Source: Phenylobacterium sp.
GTDB taxonomy: Bacteria; Pseudomonadota; Alphaproteobacteria; Caulobacterales; Caulobacteraceae
Length of the DNA stretch: 64,000 nt
Direction of reading: 5' to 3'
Assembly (NCBI RefSeq): GCF_030698145.1
Contig: NZ_JAUYNW010000025.1
Span: 1-64,000 of the forward strand
The number at the start of each line of letters is the position of its first letter. The first letter of the stretch is position 1. Below the pieces are notes generated by a model. That model was not told the DNA's origin, did not search any database, and worked only from the letters and a program-made list of their open reading frames with translations. This document shows, piece after piece, positions 53,379 to 64,000 of this stretch. The position numbers and the translations under genes are program-made.

Positions 53379-54278
53379 CTATTCGGCGCTGTCTGGCGGC
53401 GGGGCTTCGGCCGTTTCAATGGTGGCGATCCACTTCTGGCGCGCGCGCTGGGCGTTCGCGTAGACCGCCTCGATCCCGCCCGCGTCGCGCGCCGCCAGCA
53501 TGGCGCGCAGTCCGTTCAATTGTGCCAGATAGGCATCGAGCTCGGACAGCAGCGCGCCCTGGTTGGCCATGCTGATGTCGCGCCACATCTCGGGTGAAGA
53601 CCCGGCGATGCGGGTGAAGTCGCGAAAGCCGCTGGCCGCGTACTGGAACAGCAAGCCGGCATGCTCCTTGTTGGCGATGTCGTCGACCAGCGCGAAGGCC
53701 AGCAGGTGCGGCAGGTGGCTGACGGCGGCGAATACCTTGTCGTGCTCCGGCGCGGTGAGGCGGTGGATGATGGCGCCGCAGGCGGTCCAGGCGCCAGCGA
53801 CGCGCTCGACGTCGGCCGGTGAGTTTTCGGCCAGCGGCGTGAGCACCGCCTTCTTGCCGCGGTACAGGTCGGGAATGGCGGCATCGGGGCCGTTCGACTC
53901 GCGGCCCGCGATCGGATGGCCGGGCACGAACTGCGCAACCTTGGAACCGAGCGCATGGCGCGCCGCAGCGACGACATCGGACTTGGTGCTGCCGGCGTCG
54001 GTGACGACGGTGCCAGCTTCCAGGTACGGCAGCAGCGAGGACAGGATCTTTTCGGTCTGGGCCACCGGCGCGGCGATCAGCACCAGGTCGGCCCCTTTCA
54101 TCGCGTCCGCGACCGATTCGCCGATCGCGTCGATGATGCCCAGTTCCAGCGCGCGCGCCAGCACTGGCTGCGAGCGCCCCATGCCAACCACCGTGCCAAC
54201 CCGGCCAGCCTGCTTGAGCGCCAGCGCGAACGAGCCGCCGATCAGCCCTACCCCGAAAATGACAACCTTGTTGAACAC
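53379..54278 (-). CDS. tyrA: Prephenate dehydrogenase
   Basis: A 299-residue enzyme making 4-hydroxyphenylpyruvate for tyrosine. The NAD(P)-binding loop is [39 protein letters not shown] and [18 protein letters not shown] hold the prephenate-binding residues, including the catalytic His in PGHPIAG. A chorismate mutase domain is absent. It starts one base past the hisC stop in a compact operon. Confidence 0.95.
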   Translation of the reverse strand: MFNKVVIFGVGLIGGSFALALKQAGRVGTVVGMGRSQPVLARALELGIIDAIGESVADAMKGADLVLIAAPVAQTEKILSSLLPYLEAGTVVTDAGSTKSDVVAAARHALGSKVAQFVPGHPIAGRESNGPDAAIPDLYRGKKAVLTPLAENSPADVERVAGAWTACGAIIHRLTAPEHDKVFAAVSHLPHLLAFALVDDIANKEHAGLLFQYAASGFRDFTRIAGSSPEMWRDISMANQGALLSELDAYLAQLNGLRAMLAARDAGGIEAVYANAQRARQKWIATIETAEAPPPDSAE

Positions 54279-54279
54279 G

Positions 54280-55386
54280 TCAGCCCAGAGCCTTTTTCAG
54301 TGCGGTGATGAAGATCGCGTTTTCCTGCGGCAGGCCGATGGAAATGCGCAGCCATTGCGGCAGGCCGTAGTTGCCGACCGGGCGCACGATGACGCCCTGC
54401 TTGAGCAACGCCAGGTTCACGCGCGCACCGGCGCCGTCGTCCTGGCCCACCCGCACCAGCACGAAATTGCCGTACGACGGAACGTATTCCAGGCCCAGTT
54501 CCTCGAACGCTTCGACCAACTGGCGGTAGCCGGCCGCGTTGTTGCGCGCGCCCTGCTCCAGGAATTGCTTGTCGTTGAGGGCGGCGATGGCGGCAGCCTG
54601 CGCCAGCGAGTTGACGTTGAACGGCTGGCGAATGCGGTTCATCAGGTCGGTCGCTTCCGGCTGCGCAATGGCGAAACCGACGCGCAGCCCGGCCAGCCCG
54701 TAAGCCTTGGAGAAGGTGCGCGAGACCATCAGGTTCGGATACTTCCTGACCCACTGGGCCGATTCGAACTGCTGTTCGGGCGCCAGGAATTCGTTGTAGG
54801 CCTCGTCGAGCACCACGACCACGTTGGCCGGAACCTTGTCCAGGAAGGCTTCGATTTCAGCGGCCGGAATGAAGGTGCCGGTCGGGTTGTTCGGGTTCGC
54901 AATGAACACCAGGCGCGTGTCAGGCTCGATTGCCGCCGCCATCGCATCGAGGTCATGGCCGTACGACCTGGCAGGCACCACGATCGCGCGTGCGCCAACG
55001 CCTTGCGTGGCGAGCGCGTACACCGCGAACGAGTACTGCGCATAGACCACCGACTGGCCGCTCTGCACGAACGCGTGCGCCGCGATTTCCAGGATGTCGT
55101 TGCTGCCGTTGCCAAGCGTGATCCAGTCGGCCGGCACGTCATAGCGCTTCGACAGGGCCGCCTTCAGGTCGAAGCCGTTCGCGTCCGGATAGCGGCCCAG
55201 TTCGGCCACCGCGGCGGCCATCGCCTGCTTGCTCGACTCGGGCACGCCGAACGGGTTTTCGTTCGACGCCAGCTTGACGATGTTCGCTTCGTCGAGGCCG
55301 AATTCGCGCGCCACTTCCGCGATGGGTTTGCCGGCCTGATAAGGAGCGATTGCGCGGACGTACTCTGGACCGAATTGCTTGGACAT
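54280..55386 (-). CDS. hisC: Histidinol-phosphate / aromatic aminotransferase
   Basis: A 368-residue class I/II aminotransferase. KLASNENPFGVPESS is the N-terminal block; FIANPNNPTGTFI holds the PLP-contacting Asn; the PLP Lys is in RTFSKAYGLAGLRVGFA. Placed between pheA and tyrA, it probably acts on phenylpyruvate and hydroxyphenylpyruvate as well as, or in place of, histidinol phosphate; this is often called hisC2. The substrate cannot be settled from sequence. Confidence 0.9.
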   Translation of the reverse strand: MSKQFGPEYVRAIAPYQAGKPIAEVAREFGLDEANIVKLASNENPFGVPESSKQAMAAAVAELGRYPDANGFDLKAALSKRYDVPADWITLGNGSNDILEIAAHAFVQSGQSVVYAQYSFAVYALATQGVGARAIVVPARSYGHDLDAMAAAIEPDTRLVFIANPNNPTGTFIPAAEIEAFLDKVPANVVVVLDEAYNEFLAPEQQFESAQWVRKYPNLMVSRTFSKAYGLAGLRVGFAIAQPEATDLMNRIRQPFNVNSLAQAAAIAALNDKQFLEQGARNNAAGYRQLVEAFEELGLEYVPSYGNFVLVRVGQDDGAGARVNLALLKQGVIVRPVGNYGLPQWLRISIGLPQENAIFITALKKALG

Positions 55387-55407
55387 GGTTGATCTCGAAA
55401 AAATGGT

Positions 55408-56478
55408 TTACAGGCTGAGCGGATAAGATCCCAGCACTTTGAAGAAAGCGGCGTTGTCTTTCAGTTCGGCGAGCGCCTTGGCGACGGCCGCATCGTGCAC
55501 ATGGCCTTCGATGTCGACGTAAAAATAGTATTCCCAGGTGCCGATGCGGGCCGGGCGCGACTCGAAGCGCGTCATCGACACGCCATGCCTGGCCAGCGGC
55601 GCCAGCAGGTTGTAGACCGCGCCCGCCTTGTTGGGCACCGCCAGCACCAGCGACGTCTGGTCCGCGCCGGACGGATTGGTCTGCAAATGGCCGATGATGG
55701 CAAAGCGGGTGCGGTTGTGCGGATCGTCCTGGATGTGGGCCTGCACCACGCCCAGCTTGTACTGCTCGCCCGCCATTTCGCTGGCGATCGCCGCCACGTT
55801 CGGATCCTGGCTGGCCATCAGGGCAGCCTCCGCGTTCGACGCCACGGCGCGCCGCTCGAGATTCGGGTAATGCAGGTTGAGCCACACCTGGCACTGCGCC
55901 AGTGCCTGCGAATGGGCGCATACCATGTTCACGCCGTCCATGGTGCCGGTCCTGGTCATCAGGCTGTGATGCACCGCGATCGAGACTTCGCCGCTGATGA
56001 TGGTGGTGGTGCCGAGCATCAGGTCGAGCGTGCGGTTGACCGCGCCCTCGGACGAGTTTTCGACCGGGACCACGCCGAAATCGGCGGTGCCGGCTTCGGT
56101 GGCGCGGAACACTTCATCGATCGACACGCAAGGCAGTTCGTCCACTGCGCTGCCGAACTGCTGGTACACGGCCTGTTCGCTGAAGGTGCCGGCAGGCCCG
56201 AGGAAGGCCACCGTAACGCGCTTTTCCAGCGCGCGGCAAGCCGACATGATCTCGCGGAAAATCGTTTGTACCTGCTCGCCCTTCAAGGGTCCGGGATTGC
56301 GCTCGGCCACGCCGCGCAGCACCTGCGCTTCGCGCTCGGGGCGGAACACAGGCGCCTTCGTTTCGGCCTTGACGTGGCCGACTTCCTGCGCGACACGCGC
56401 GCGGCGGTTCAGCAAGTCGAGCAGTTGGGCGTCGATTGAATCGATCTGCTCGCGCAGCGGTTTGAGTTTGTCTGTCAT
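55408..56478 (-). CDS. pheA: Bifunctional chorismate mutase / prephenate dehydratase
   Basis: A 356-residue P-protein. The N-terminal chorismate mutase domain (about 1-85) has LREQIDSIDAQLLDLLNRRARVAQEVGHVK. The dehydratase domain (about 90-270) has VAFLGPAGTFSEQAV, GVVPVENSSEGAVNRTLDL and the Thr in RTRFAIIG. The ACT domain (about 280-350) has TSLVLAVPNKAGAVYNLL and FESRPARIGTWEYYFYVD, the ESRP motif that binds phenylalanine for feedback inhibition. Confidence 0.96.
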   Translation of the reverse strand: MTDKLKPLREQIDSIDAQLLDLLNRRARVAQEVGHVKAETKAPVFRPEREAQVLRGVAERNPGPLKGEQVQTIFREIMSACRALEKRVTVAFLGPAGTFSEQAVYQQFGSAVDELPCVSIDEVFRATEAGTADFGVVPVENSSEGAVNRTLDLMLGTTTIISGEVSIAVHHSLMTRTGTMDGVNMVCAHSQALAQCQVWLNLHYPNLERRAVASNAEAALMASQDPNVAAIASEMAGEQYKLGVVQAHIQDDPHNRTRFAIIGHLQTNPSGADQTSLVLAVPNKAGAVYNLLAPLARHGVSMTRFESRPARIGTWEYYFYVDIEGHVHDAAVAKALAELKDNAAFFKVLGSYPLSL

Positions 56479-56541
56479 CGTTACATCATGCTGTTATCTG
56501 GGTCGGCGCATGCGCCCCGGCGCCAGCCCCGATCAATAGGA

Positions 56542-57630
56542 TCAGCGGCCGGCGAACTCGTTCAAATAATCGACCAGGGCTTGCACGCCCTCGATCGGCA
56601 TCGCGTTGTAGATCGATGCTCGCATACCGCCGACGGACTTGTGGCCCTTCAGTTGCAGCAGGCCGCGCGCTTTTGCGCCGGCCAGGAATTTATCGTTCAG
56701 CGATTCGTCGCTCAGGTAGAACGGAACGTTCATGCGCGAGCGAAAAGGCAGCGCCACGCGGTTCTGGTAGAAGTCGTCGGCGTCCAGCGCAGCATACAGC
56801 AGCTTCGCCTTCGCGATGTTGCGCTGCTCGACCGCGGCCACCCCGCCCTGGCGCTTCAGGTGCGCGAACACCAGGCCGGCGATGTAGATGGCGTAGGTCG
56901 GCGGCGTGTTGTACATCGACTCGTGTTCGGCCACGGTCTTCCAGTCGAAGGCGGACGGGCATACCGGCAGCGAGGTGCCGAGCAAGTCTTCGCGCACGAT
57001 GACCAGGGTCAGGCCGGCCGGGCCGATATTTTTTTGCGCGCCGCCGAAGATGACGCCGTATTTCGACACATCGATCACGCGCGACAGGATGTGCGAGGAC
57101 ATGTCGGCCACGATGGGCGTGCCGCCCGCGATCTCGGGGGCGAAGTTGTACTCCACGCCGTCGATGGTTTCGTTGGTGCAGATATGCAGGTAGGCCGCAT
57201 CCGGGGTGAGCTTCCACGATTCCTGTGGCGGAACCAGCGTGAAGGCGCTTTCCTTCGACGACGCCGCCACGTTCACGTTGGCGTAGCGCGCCGCTTCCTT
57301 GAGCGACTTGCCGGACCAGGAGCCGGTGTGGACGAAATCGATGGTGGCCGGCTGCGCCTTGCGCCCCGCCAGGTTGAGCGGGACGATGGCGTTCTGGCCA
57401 AGCCCGCCGCCTTGCTGGAACAGGATCTTGTAATTGTCCGGAACGGCGAGCAGCTCGCGCAGGTCGCGCACCGCGTCCCGGTAGATCGAGATGAATTCAG
57501 GGCCGCGGTGGCTCATTTCCATTACGGACATGCCGCTGCCATGCCAGTCGAGCATCTCGGCGGCGGCCTGTTCGAGGACTTCCTTGGGCAGCACGGCCGG
57601 GCCGGCTGAGAAGTTATAGATGTGAGTCAC
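56542..57630 (-). CDS. serC: Phosphoserine aminotransferase
   Basis: A 362-residue PLP enzyme of serine and pyridoxal synthesis. [21 protein letters not shown] is the family N-terminus; [12 protein letters not shown] binds phosphate; [32 protein letters not shown] contains the PLP Lys in AQKNIGP. First gene of the compact serC-pheA-hisC-tyrA-aroA order, which is typical of betaproteobacteria. A long hairpin repeat separates it from upstream gyrA. Confidence 0.97.
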   Translation of the reverse strand: MTHIYNFSAGPAVLPKEVLEQAAAEMLDWHGSGMSVMEMSHRGPEFISIYRDAVRDLRELLAVPDNYKILFQQGGGLGQNAIVPLNLAGRKAQPATIDFVHTGSWSGKSLKEAARYANVNVAASSKESAFTLVPPQESWKLTPDAAYLHICTNETIDGVEYNFAPEIAGGTPIVADMSSHILSRVIDVSKYGVIFGGAQKNIGPAGLTLVIVREDLLGTSLPVCPSAFDWKTVAEHESMYNTPPTYAIYIAGLVFAHLKRQGGVAAVEQRNIAKAKLLYAALDADDFYQNRVALPFRSRMNVPFYLSDESLNDKFLAGAKARGLLQLKGHKSVGGMRASIYNAMPIEGVQALVDYLNEFAGR

Positions 57631-57676
57631 GTGTGTTCTAGGTTTGGAGTAAAAAATGATCGGAACGTCACCGGGA

Positions 57677-57749
57677 CGAATAAATGGGGTCGGAGTTTTT
57701 TTTCGGCCCGGTTTTATGGGGCGAAAAAAACTCCGACCCCATTTATTCG
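57677..57749. repeat. Long hairpin repeat with GGGGTCGGAG arms
   Basis: The arm at 57677-57705 (CGAATAAATGGGGTCGGAG then T8 CG) is the reverse complement of 57722-57749 apart from one T of the homopolymer. A further partial copy, GGGGTCAGAGTAATTTTCGC, follows at about 57787-57806, and ACCCCATTTTTTG lies near 57843. The 57631-57857 gap holds no gene. Elements containing AAATGGGGTC[AG]GAGT are abundant in Massilia and other beta- and gammaproteobacteria. Confidence 0.82.
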
Positions 57750-57857
57750 GACCGTCACCGGCGCCGACTTCGGTCCGTCAAAAAAAGGGGTCAGAGTAAT
57801 TTTCGCATGAAACCGCGAAAAAAAGGCTCGGCGCCCCCCTCAACCCCATTTTTTGAC

Positions 57858-60476
<2,619 letters not shown>

Positions 60477-60491
60477 TGGCGGGTCGGCTGA

Positions 60492-60935
60492 TCTCAGGCT
60501 GTGGTTATGTTATCGGTACGCAAACTGTATGCATTGCGGCATGACAGAGCCTGCCGGACCAACGTGCCGCCCCATGTGGGGCAAACCGCTGAACTGATCG
60601 ACAGACAAGCGGGGGATTTTAGCATGCGCGCCATAGCAGCAGCGTAATTCCTCAAAACCGGCCAGGAGCATGAAACCGCGCTTCGAATCTGTGTTGTCAA
60701 GCACGGAACATTCCCAACAACATCATGTTGCACGAAAACAACGTCAGTTGCGTGAATAGAGGCCGTTCGATTTAACCGGCGTCGTGATATTTCGCATGAT
60801 GTGGCAGAATGATTACGAGTTAATTGCCTGTTTCGCAATGCAAAACAGTCATTGTCTGCCGGGATGTTATTATCTTGATCAGATACAAAAAGTTGCGCAG
60901 ATTGCTGCGGATATCACCCCCGAAAGGAAAACAAT
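60492..60935. other. Intergenic region with divergent promoters of gyrA and ompA
   Basis: No coding frame of significance is present. The left part is the gyrA leader. The right part is AT-rich and ends with GAAAGGAAAACAATATG, the ompA ribosome site and start. A small inverted repeat (GCCCCATGTGGGGC at about 60570-60583, imperfect) is the only structure noted. Confidence 0.5.
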
Positions 60936-61637
60936 ATGAAGAACCTTACAACGCTCGTGCTCGCAGCCTGCGCGGCGATCGCCGGCAGCGCGTTCGCCCA
61001 GAACGCACCTCTTACAACCGACATCCAGGCGGCCAAGCCACACAGCGCCTACGTGCAGGATTCGCGCGGCGTCATCGTGCGCAATTCCACCGGCCTGTGC
61101 TGGCGCACCGGCTACTGGACCCCGGCCGATGCCGTTCCAGGCTGCGACGCGCCACTGTGCGTGGCCCCGGAGACCCTGGTTGACGGCAAGTGCGTGGCAC
61201 CACCGCCACCACCGGCACCGCCAGTAGTCGCGCCGCCTGCGCCTGCAGTAGTGCCCGCACCGGCGGCGCCAGTACCGACCTCGGAAAAGGTCAGCTACTC
61301 GGCTGACGCATTCTTCGACTTCGACAAGGCAGTGCTCAAGAAGGAAGGCAAGGCCAGCCTGGACGACCTGACCTCCAAGCTGCAAGGCGTGAACCTGGAA
61401 GTGATCATCGCCGTTGGCCACACCGATGCGATCGGCACCGACGCCTACAACCAGAAGCTGTCGATTCGCCGCGCCGAAGCCGTCAAGGCCTACCTGCAGT
61501 CCAAAGGCGTTGAAGCGAACCGCATCTACACCGAAGGCAAGGGCGAGAAGCAACCGGTAGCGGACAACAAGAGCTCCGCAGGGCGCGCCAAGAACCGTCG
61601 CGTTGAAATCGAAGTGGTTGGTACGCGCAGCAAATAA
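60936..61637 (+). CDS. ompA: OmpA-family peptidoglycan-binding outer-membrane protein
   Basis: A 233-residue protein. Signal peptide 1-21 (MKNLTTLVLAACAAIAGSAFA, cleaved before QNAP). The N-terminal part (about 22-85) has an unusual short domain with four Cys (LCWRTGYWTPADAVPGCDAPLC, GKCVAPP). A Pro/Ala linker (about 88-115) follows. The OmpA C-terminal domain (about 120-233) has YSADAFFDFDKAVLKKEG, VGHTDAIGTDAYNQKLSIRRAEAVKAYL, and NRRVEIEVVG, which bind peptidoglycan. It has no beta-barrel, so it is a soluble periplasmic tether, the form common in Oxalobacteraceae. A strong terminator follows. Confidence 0.93.
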   Translation: MKNLTTLVLAACAAIAGSAFAQNAPLTTDIQAAKPHSAYVQDSRGVIVRNSTGLCWRTGYWTPADAVPGCDAPLCVAPETLVDGKCVAPPPPPAPPVVAPPAPAVVPAPAAPVPTSEKVSYSADAFFDFDKAVLKKEGKASLDDLTSKLQGVNLEVIIAVGHTDAIGTDAYNQKLSIRRAEAVKAYLQSKGVEANRIYTEGKGEKQPVADNKSSAGRAKNRRVEIEVVGTRSK

Positions 61638-61687
61638 AGCGCGCCCGCTGTGCGCCCCGTGCGCACAGCCGAACGTGCCTGCACTGA

Positions 61688-61710
61688 CCCCGCTTCGGCG
61701 GGGTTTTTTT
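61688..61710 (+). terminator. Intrinsic terminator of ompA
   Basis: CCCCGC (61688-61693), a TTCG tetraloop (61694-61697), GCGGGG (61698-61703), then seven T (61704-61710). Confidence 0.93.
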
Positions 61711-61757
61711 ATGCTCGCGTCCGTCGCGCTTGCTAAATTCCCGCTATTATTCCGCCT

Positions 61758-62453
61758 ATGAACGCAGACCCACTCGAAATCCAGAAATTTAGCGAACTTG
61801 CCCACCGCTGGTGGGATCCCACGTCCGAATTCCGCCCCCTCCACGAGATCAACCCGCTGCGCCTTGAATGGATCAACGCACGCGCGCCGCTGGCCGGCAA
61901 GAACGTGATCGACATCGGCTGCGGCGGCGGCATCCTGGCCGAGTCCATGGCCAAAAAAGGCGCCAAGGTGACCGGCATCGACCTGTCGGAAAAAGCGCTC
62001 AAGGTGGCCGACCTGCACAGCCTCGAATCGGGCGTGCAGGTGCGCTACCAGCTGATCGCCGCCGAAGACATGGCCGCGCAGGAAGCCGGCCAGTACGACG
62101 TGGTCACCTGCATGGAAATGCTCGAGCACGTGCCCGATCCCGCAGCGATCGTGAAGGCCGCAGCCACCCTGGTCAAACCGGGCGGGCAAGTATTCTTCTC
62201 GACCCTGAACCGCAACCCGAAGGCCTACCTGTTTGCGATCGTCGGGGCCGAATACCTGCTGCGCATGCTGCCCAAGGGCACCCACGACTACGCCAAGTTC
62301 ATCACGCCGGCCGAGCTGTCGCAGTACGTGCGCGAAGCCGGCCTGCAGGTCGAGGCGCTCAAGGGTCTCGGCTACAACCCGCTGACCAAGGTCTACTCGC
62401 TGAACCACGATACCAGCGTCAACTACATGGTAGCCTGCAGCCGCCCGCTGTAA
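61758..62453 (+). CDS. ubiG: UbiG, ubiquinone O-methyltransferase
   Basis: A 231-residue SAM-dependent methyltransferase that carries out two O-methylations in ubiquinone synthesis. The N-terminus [23 protein letters not shown] is the UbiG signature; motif I is [36 protein letters not shown] and [23 protein letters not shown] follow. Next gene gph starts 22 bp on, and ubiG-gph pairing is common in betaproteobacteria. Confidence 0.97.
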   Translation: MNADPLEIQKFSELAHRWWDPTSEFRPLHEINPLRLEWINARAPLAGKNVIDIGCGGGILAESMAKKGAKVTGIDLSEKALKVADLHSLESGVQVRYQLIAAEDMAAQEAGQYDVVTCMEMLEHVPDPAAIVKAAATLVKPGGQVFFSTLNRNPKAYLFAIVGAEYLLRMLPKGTHDYAKFITPAELSQYVREAGLQVEALKGLGYNPLTKVYSLNHDTSVNYMVACSRPL

Positions 62454-62475
62454 AGCGCCCAGCCGTCAAGACCAT

Positions 62476-63174
62476 ATGAACCGCCCCACCCTGCTGCAGG
62501 CACCGCGTGCCATCCTGTTCGATCTTGACGGCACGCTGGCCGACACCGCGCCCGACCTGGCCGCGGCGGTCAACCTGCTGCGCACCGAGCGCGGGCTCGA
62601 GCCGACGCCCTATGCCGTGCTGCGCCCGACCGCCTCGGCCGGCGCACGCGGCATGATCGGCGCCGCCTTCGGGCTCACGCCCCAGGACGCCGGCTACGAA
62701 GAGCTGCGGGTGCAATGGTTCAACCACTACCAGGCCGCAATGGCGGTGCACAGCACCCTGTTTGAGGGCGTGCCCGACCTGCTGGCCGGCATTGCCGACG
62801 CCGGCATGGCATGGGGCATCGTCACCAACAAGCCAGCGCGCTTTACCGACCCGCTGATACCGCAGATCGGCCTGCAGCACGCCGGCTGCATCATTTCCGG
62901 CGACACCACCGCACACGCCAAGCCGCACCCGGCCCCGTTGTTCGAAGCCGCGCGCCGCCTGGGGCTCGCCCCCGAACAATGCTGGTACGTGGGCGACGAC
63001 CTGCGCGACGTCGAAGCCGGGCGCGCCGCCGGCATGGTGACGGTCGCGTGCAACTGGGGCTATTGCGGTTCGGTGGAACCGTTAAGCTGGGGCGCCGACT
63101 ACCGGCTCGACACCCCGTTCGCGCTGCTCGACACCATCCGCGACGTGCTCACGCAAGCCGAATTGATCTCGTAG
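62476..63174 (+). CDS. gph: Phosphoglycolate phosphatase (HAD family)
   Basis: A 232-residue hydrolase. Motif I is LFDLDGTLADTAPDL with both Asp; motif II GIVTNKP with Thr; motif III Lys in HAKPHPAPLFEAARRLG; motif IV YVGDDLRDVEAGRAAGM. It detoxifies 2-phosphoglycolate, formed for example by repair of oxidised DNA ends. Downstream of ubiG and probably on the same transcript. The tmRNA gene lies about 190 bp past its stop. Confidence 0.92.
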   Translation: MNRPTLLQAPRAILFDLDGTLADTAPDLAAAVNLLRTERGLEPTPYAVLRPTASAGARGMIGAAFGLTPQDAGYEELRVQWFNHYQAAMAVHSTLFEGVPDLLAGIADAGMAWGIVTNKPARFTDPLIPQIGLQHAGCIISGDTTAHAKPHPAPLFEAARRLGLAPEQCWYVGDDLRDVEAGRAAGMVTVACNWGYCGSVEPLSWGADYRLDTPFALLDTIRDVLTQAELIS

Positions 63175-63346
63175 GGGCGCGCGCACCTGCCCGGCCGGCC
63201 TGCCTGCCAACATTGCTGAACCTTAACTGAACTGCGTTGTCCAATGAAGCGCCAGTCGGAAACGTGCCAAAAATACAAGCGCAGACAGACAAAGTTGAGC
63301 CACCGCAAGTAATTACATACGCTCTGCACCCGCTGACCGATTGCGT

Positions 63347-63352
63347 TACAAT
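63347..63352 (+). promoter_or_regulatory. -10 box of ssrA
   Basis: TACAAT lies 12 bp before the mature tmRNA 5' end. The -35 region is weak (CTGCAC at 63324-63329). The start of transcription is expected just upstream of the RNase P cleavage site. Confidence 0.55.
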
Positions 63353-63364
63353 GGAGTTCTGTTT

Positions 63365-63725
63365 GGGGGCGACCTGGTTTCGACGTGGGTTGCAAAGCAG
63401 TGCAGGGCATACCGAGGACTGGTTACCTCGTAAATACATCCAGAAAAAACTTAACTGCAAACGATAACTCGTACGCACTGGCAGCTTAATCGCTGTTAGC
63501 TCTACAACACCTCGTCCCTGGGGTGGGCCGTCAAAAGCTGTAGAGTCATTTACAGGGACTCGTGTAGTACCGGGTCACTTGGTATTGCACTAAATCTAAG
63601 GTGACTCGCCTTTACGAAGCGTGCACGTCCGCGTCGTCGGGGTTAAATCAAATGACAGTGCTAAGTATGTAGAACTGTCTGTAGAGTGCTTGCGGACGCG
63701 GGTTCGATTCCCGCCGCCTCCACCA
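63365..63725 (+). ncRNA. ssrA: Transfer-messenger RNA (tmRNA)
   Basis: 361 nt. The 5' end GGGGGCG (63365-63371) pairs with CGCCTCC (63715-63721), then A and an encoded CCA (63723-63725), giving the tRNA-Ala-like acceptor stem. The 3' half holds the T-arm GGGTTCGATTCCC. The tag frame resumes at GCA 63457 and encodes ANDNSYALAA before TAA (63487-63489), ending in the ALAA degron read by ClpXP. It rescues stalled ribosomes with SmpB. A terminator follows at once. Confidence 0.96.
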
Positions 63726-63734
63726 ACGCATGCC

Positions 63735-63763
63735 AAAAAACCACCCATTGGGTGGTTTTTTTT
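63735..63763 (+). terminator. Intrinsic terminator of ssrA
   Basis: AAAAAACCACCC and GGGTGGTTTTTTTT form a hairpin with an ATT loop and a long T-tract, directly after the tmRNA 3' end. Confidence 0.9.
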
Positions 63764-63780
63764 CGTCAGGGCCAACGGAT

Positions 63781-63799
63781 GGCGGGGATCGAACCCGCG
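63781..63799 (-). other. Degenerate inverted copy of the tmRNA T-arm
   Basis: On the minus strand this reads CGCGGGTTCGATCCCCGCC; the tmRNA T-arm at 63697-63716 reads CGCGGGTTCGATTCCCGCC, one base different. No matching acceptor or anticodon stem could be folded around it. It may be a remnant of an integrase target duplication or of a tRNA. Confidence 0.4.
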
Positions 63800-63939
63800 G
63801 CGATTTCTTGCCTTTCCCCTCCACCAACTCATTGTCTCGAAACAAGCGCGTTTCAACAGTTGCGCAAACGCAAATTGCCGAATAACAAGGGGACAATAAT
63901 GGTATTTCCGCGCACACACACCGTGCTGCGCGACATCGC

Positions 63940-64000
63940 ATGGAGGTCGCCTTGGCGCAATTGTTTACGGCTGGCTTTCTCGACCGCCTTCTCGACGACC
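63940..64000 (+). CDS. Possible partial gene at the window end
   Basis: An open frame from the ATG at 63940 runs off the end, starting MEVALAQLFTAGFLDRLLDD. The LLDRL.DD-like segment resembles the N-terminus of TssE (gp25-like type VI baseplate protein), but twenty residues are too few to decide. No clear ribosome site is visible. The alternative frame from 63898 (MVFPRTHTVLRD) is also open to the end. Confidence 0.3.
   Translation, partial: MEVALAQLFTAGFLDRLLDD

Noticed and set aside
63781..63840. A complete tRNA gene on the minus strand
   Set aside because: Only the T-arm and a D-loop-like AGTTGGT are present; acceptor and anticodon stems do not form.
63596..63941. Small proteins over and after the tmRNA (GGGGGNRTRVR and RTRVRFPPPPPT types)
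   Set aside because: These are classic artefact translations of tRNA/tmRNA T-arm sequence.

Overview
The window looks like two genomes joined end to end. From base 1 to about 50,100 the DNA is very GC-rich and reads as a Caulobacteraceae-type alphaproteobacterium (Caulobacter or Phenylobacterium kind). The evidence is a DivL cell-fate pseudokinase with tyrosine in place of the phospho-accepting histidine, a regB/senC/regA redox locus, an mmcB gene with an alphaproteobacterial GTTC-N7-GTTC SOS box, and Caulobacter-style intergenic palindromes. From about 50,100 to the end the DNA is less GC-rich and reads as an Oxalobacteraceae-type betaproteobacterium (Massilia kind): cmk, aroA, tyrA, hisC, pheA, serC, gyrA, ompA, ubiG, gph, ssrA. 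The switch falls inside rpsA, in 69 bp that encode 23 residues common to both groups. An assembly misjoin is the simplest explanation. No gene relation across 50,100 should be trusted.

Alphaproteobacterial part. 1-9,815: a hotdog protein, two exported or membrane proteins, a class A penicillin-binding protein, a YgjP-like metalloprotease, intracellular PHB depolymerase, the regB-senC-regA locus and mmcB. 9,877-17,864: a lipocalin, three paralogous ferritin-like diiron proteins, a sugar-kinase-like phosphotransferase, a c-type cytochrome lipoprotein, an ECF sigma factor with a SnoaL-like tail, and two coupled small genes. 17,952-32,578: divL, a methyltransferase, a [2Fe-2S] ferredoxin with its reductase, sdhCDAB, a LysR regulator, zapE, and divergent selU and selD. 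32,620-42,724: a tightly overlapping run of acyltransferase, tsaE, amgK, murU, addB and addA, then trxA. 42,931-50,100: rpsA(3' part), ihfB, mscL, trpF, trpB, trpA, accD, folC, all leftward.

The most interesting biology is a candidate regulon. A 14-bp palindrome, TGACGSNNSCGTCA, lies upstream of each of the three diiron paralogues and also upstream of the ferredoxin reductase-ferredoxin operon about 8 kb away. A dispersed diiron oxygenase system with its own electron-transfer chain under one regulator is a reasonable reading; the substrate and the regulator are unknown. A second pattern is that all six non-overlapping convergent gene junctions of the alphaproteobacterial part carry a member of a small set of GC-rich palindromic repeats, as if these served as two-way terminators.

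Betaproteobacterial part. Leftward genes gyrA, serC, pheA, hisC, tyrA, aroA, a Cdd1-like gene, cmk and rpsA(5' part) supply aromatic amino acids, serine and CMP/dCMP phosphorylation. Rightward genes are ompA, ubiG, gph and the tmRNA gene ssrA (tag ANDNSYALAA). The window ends in a possible partial gene.
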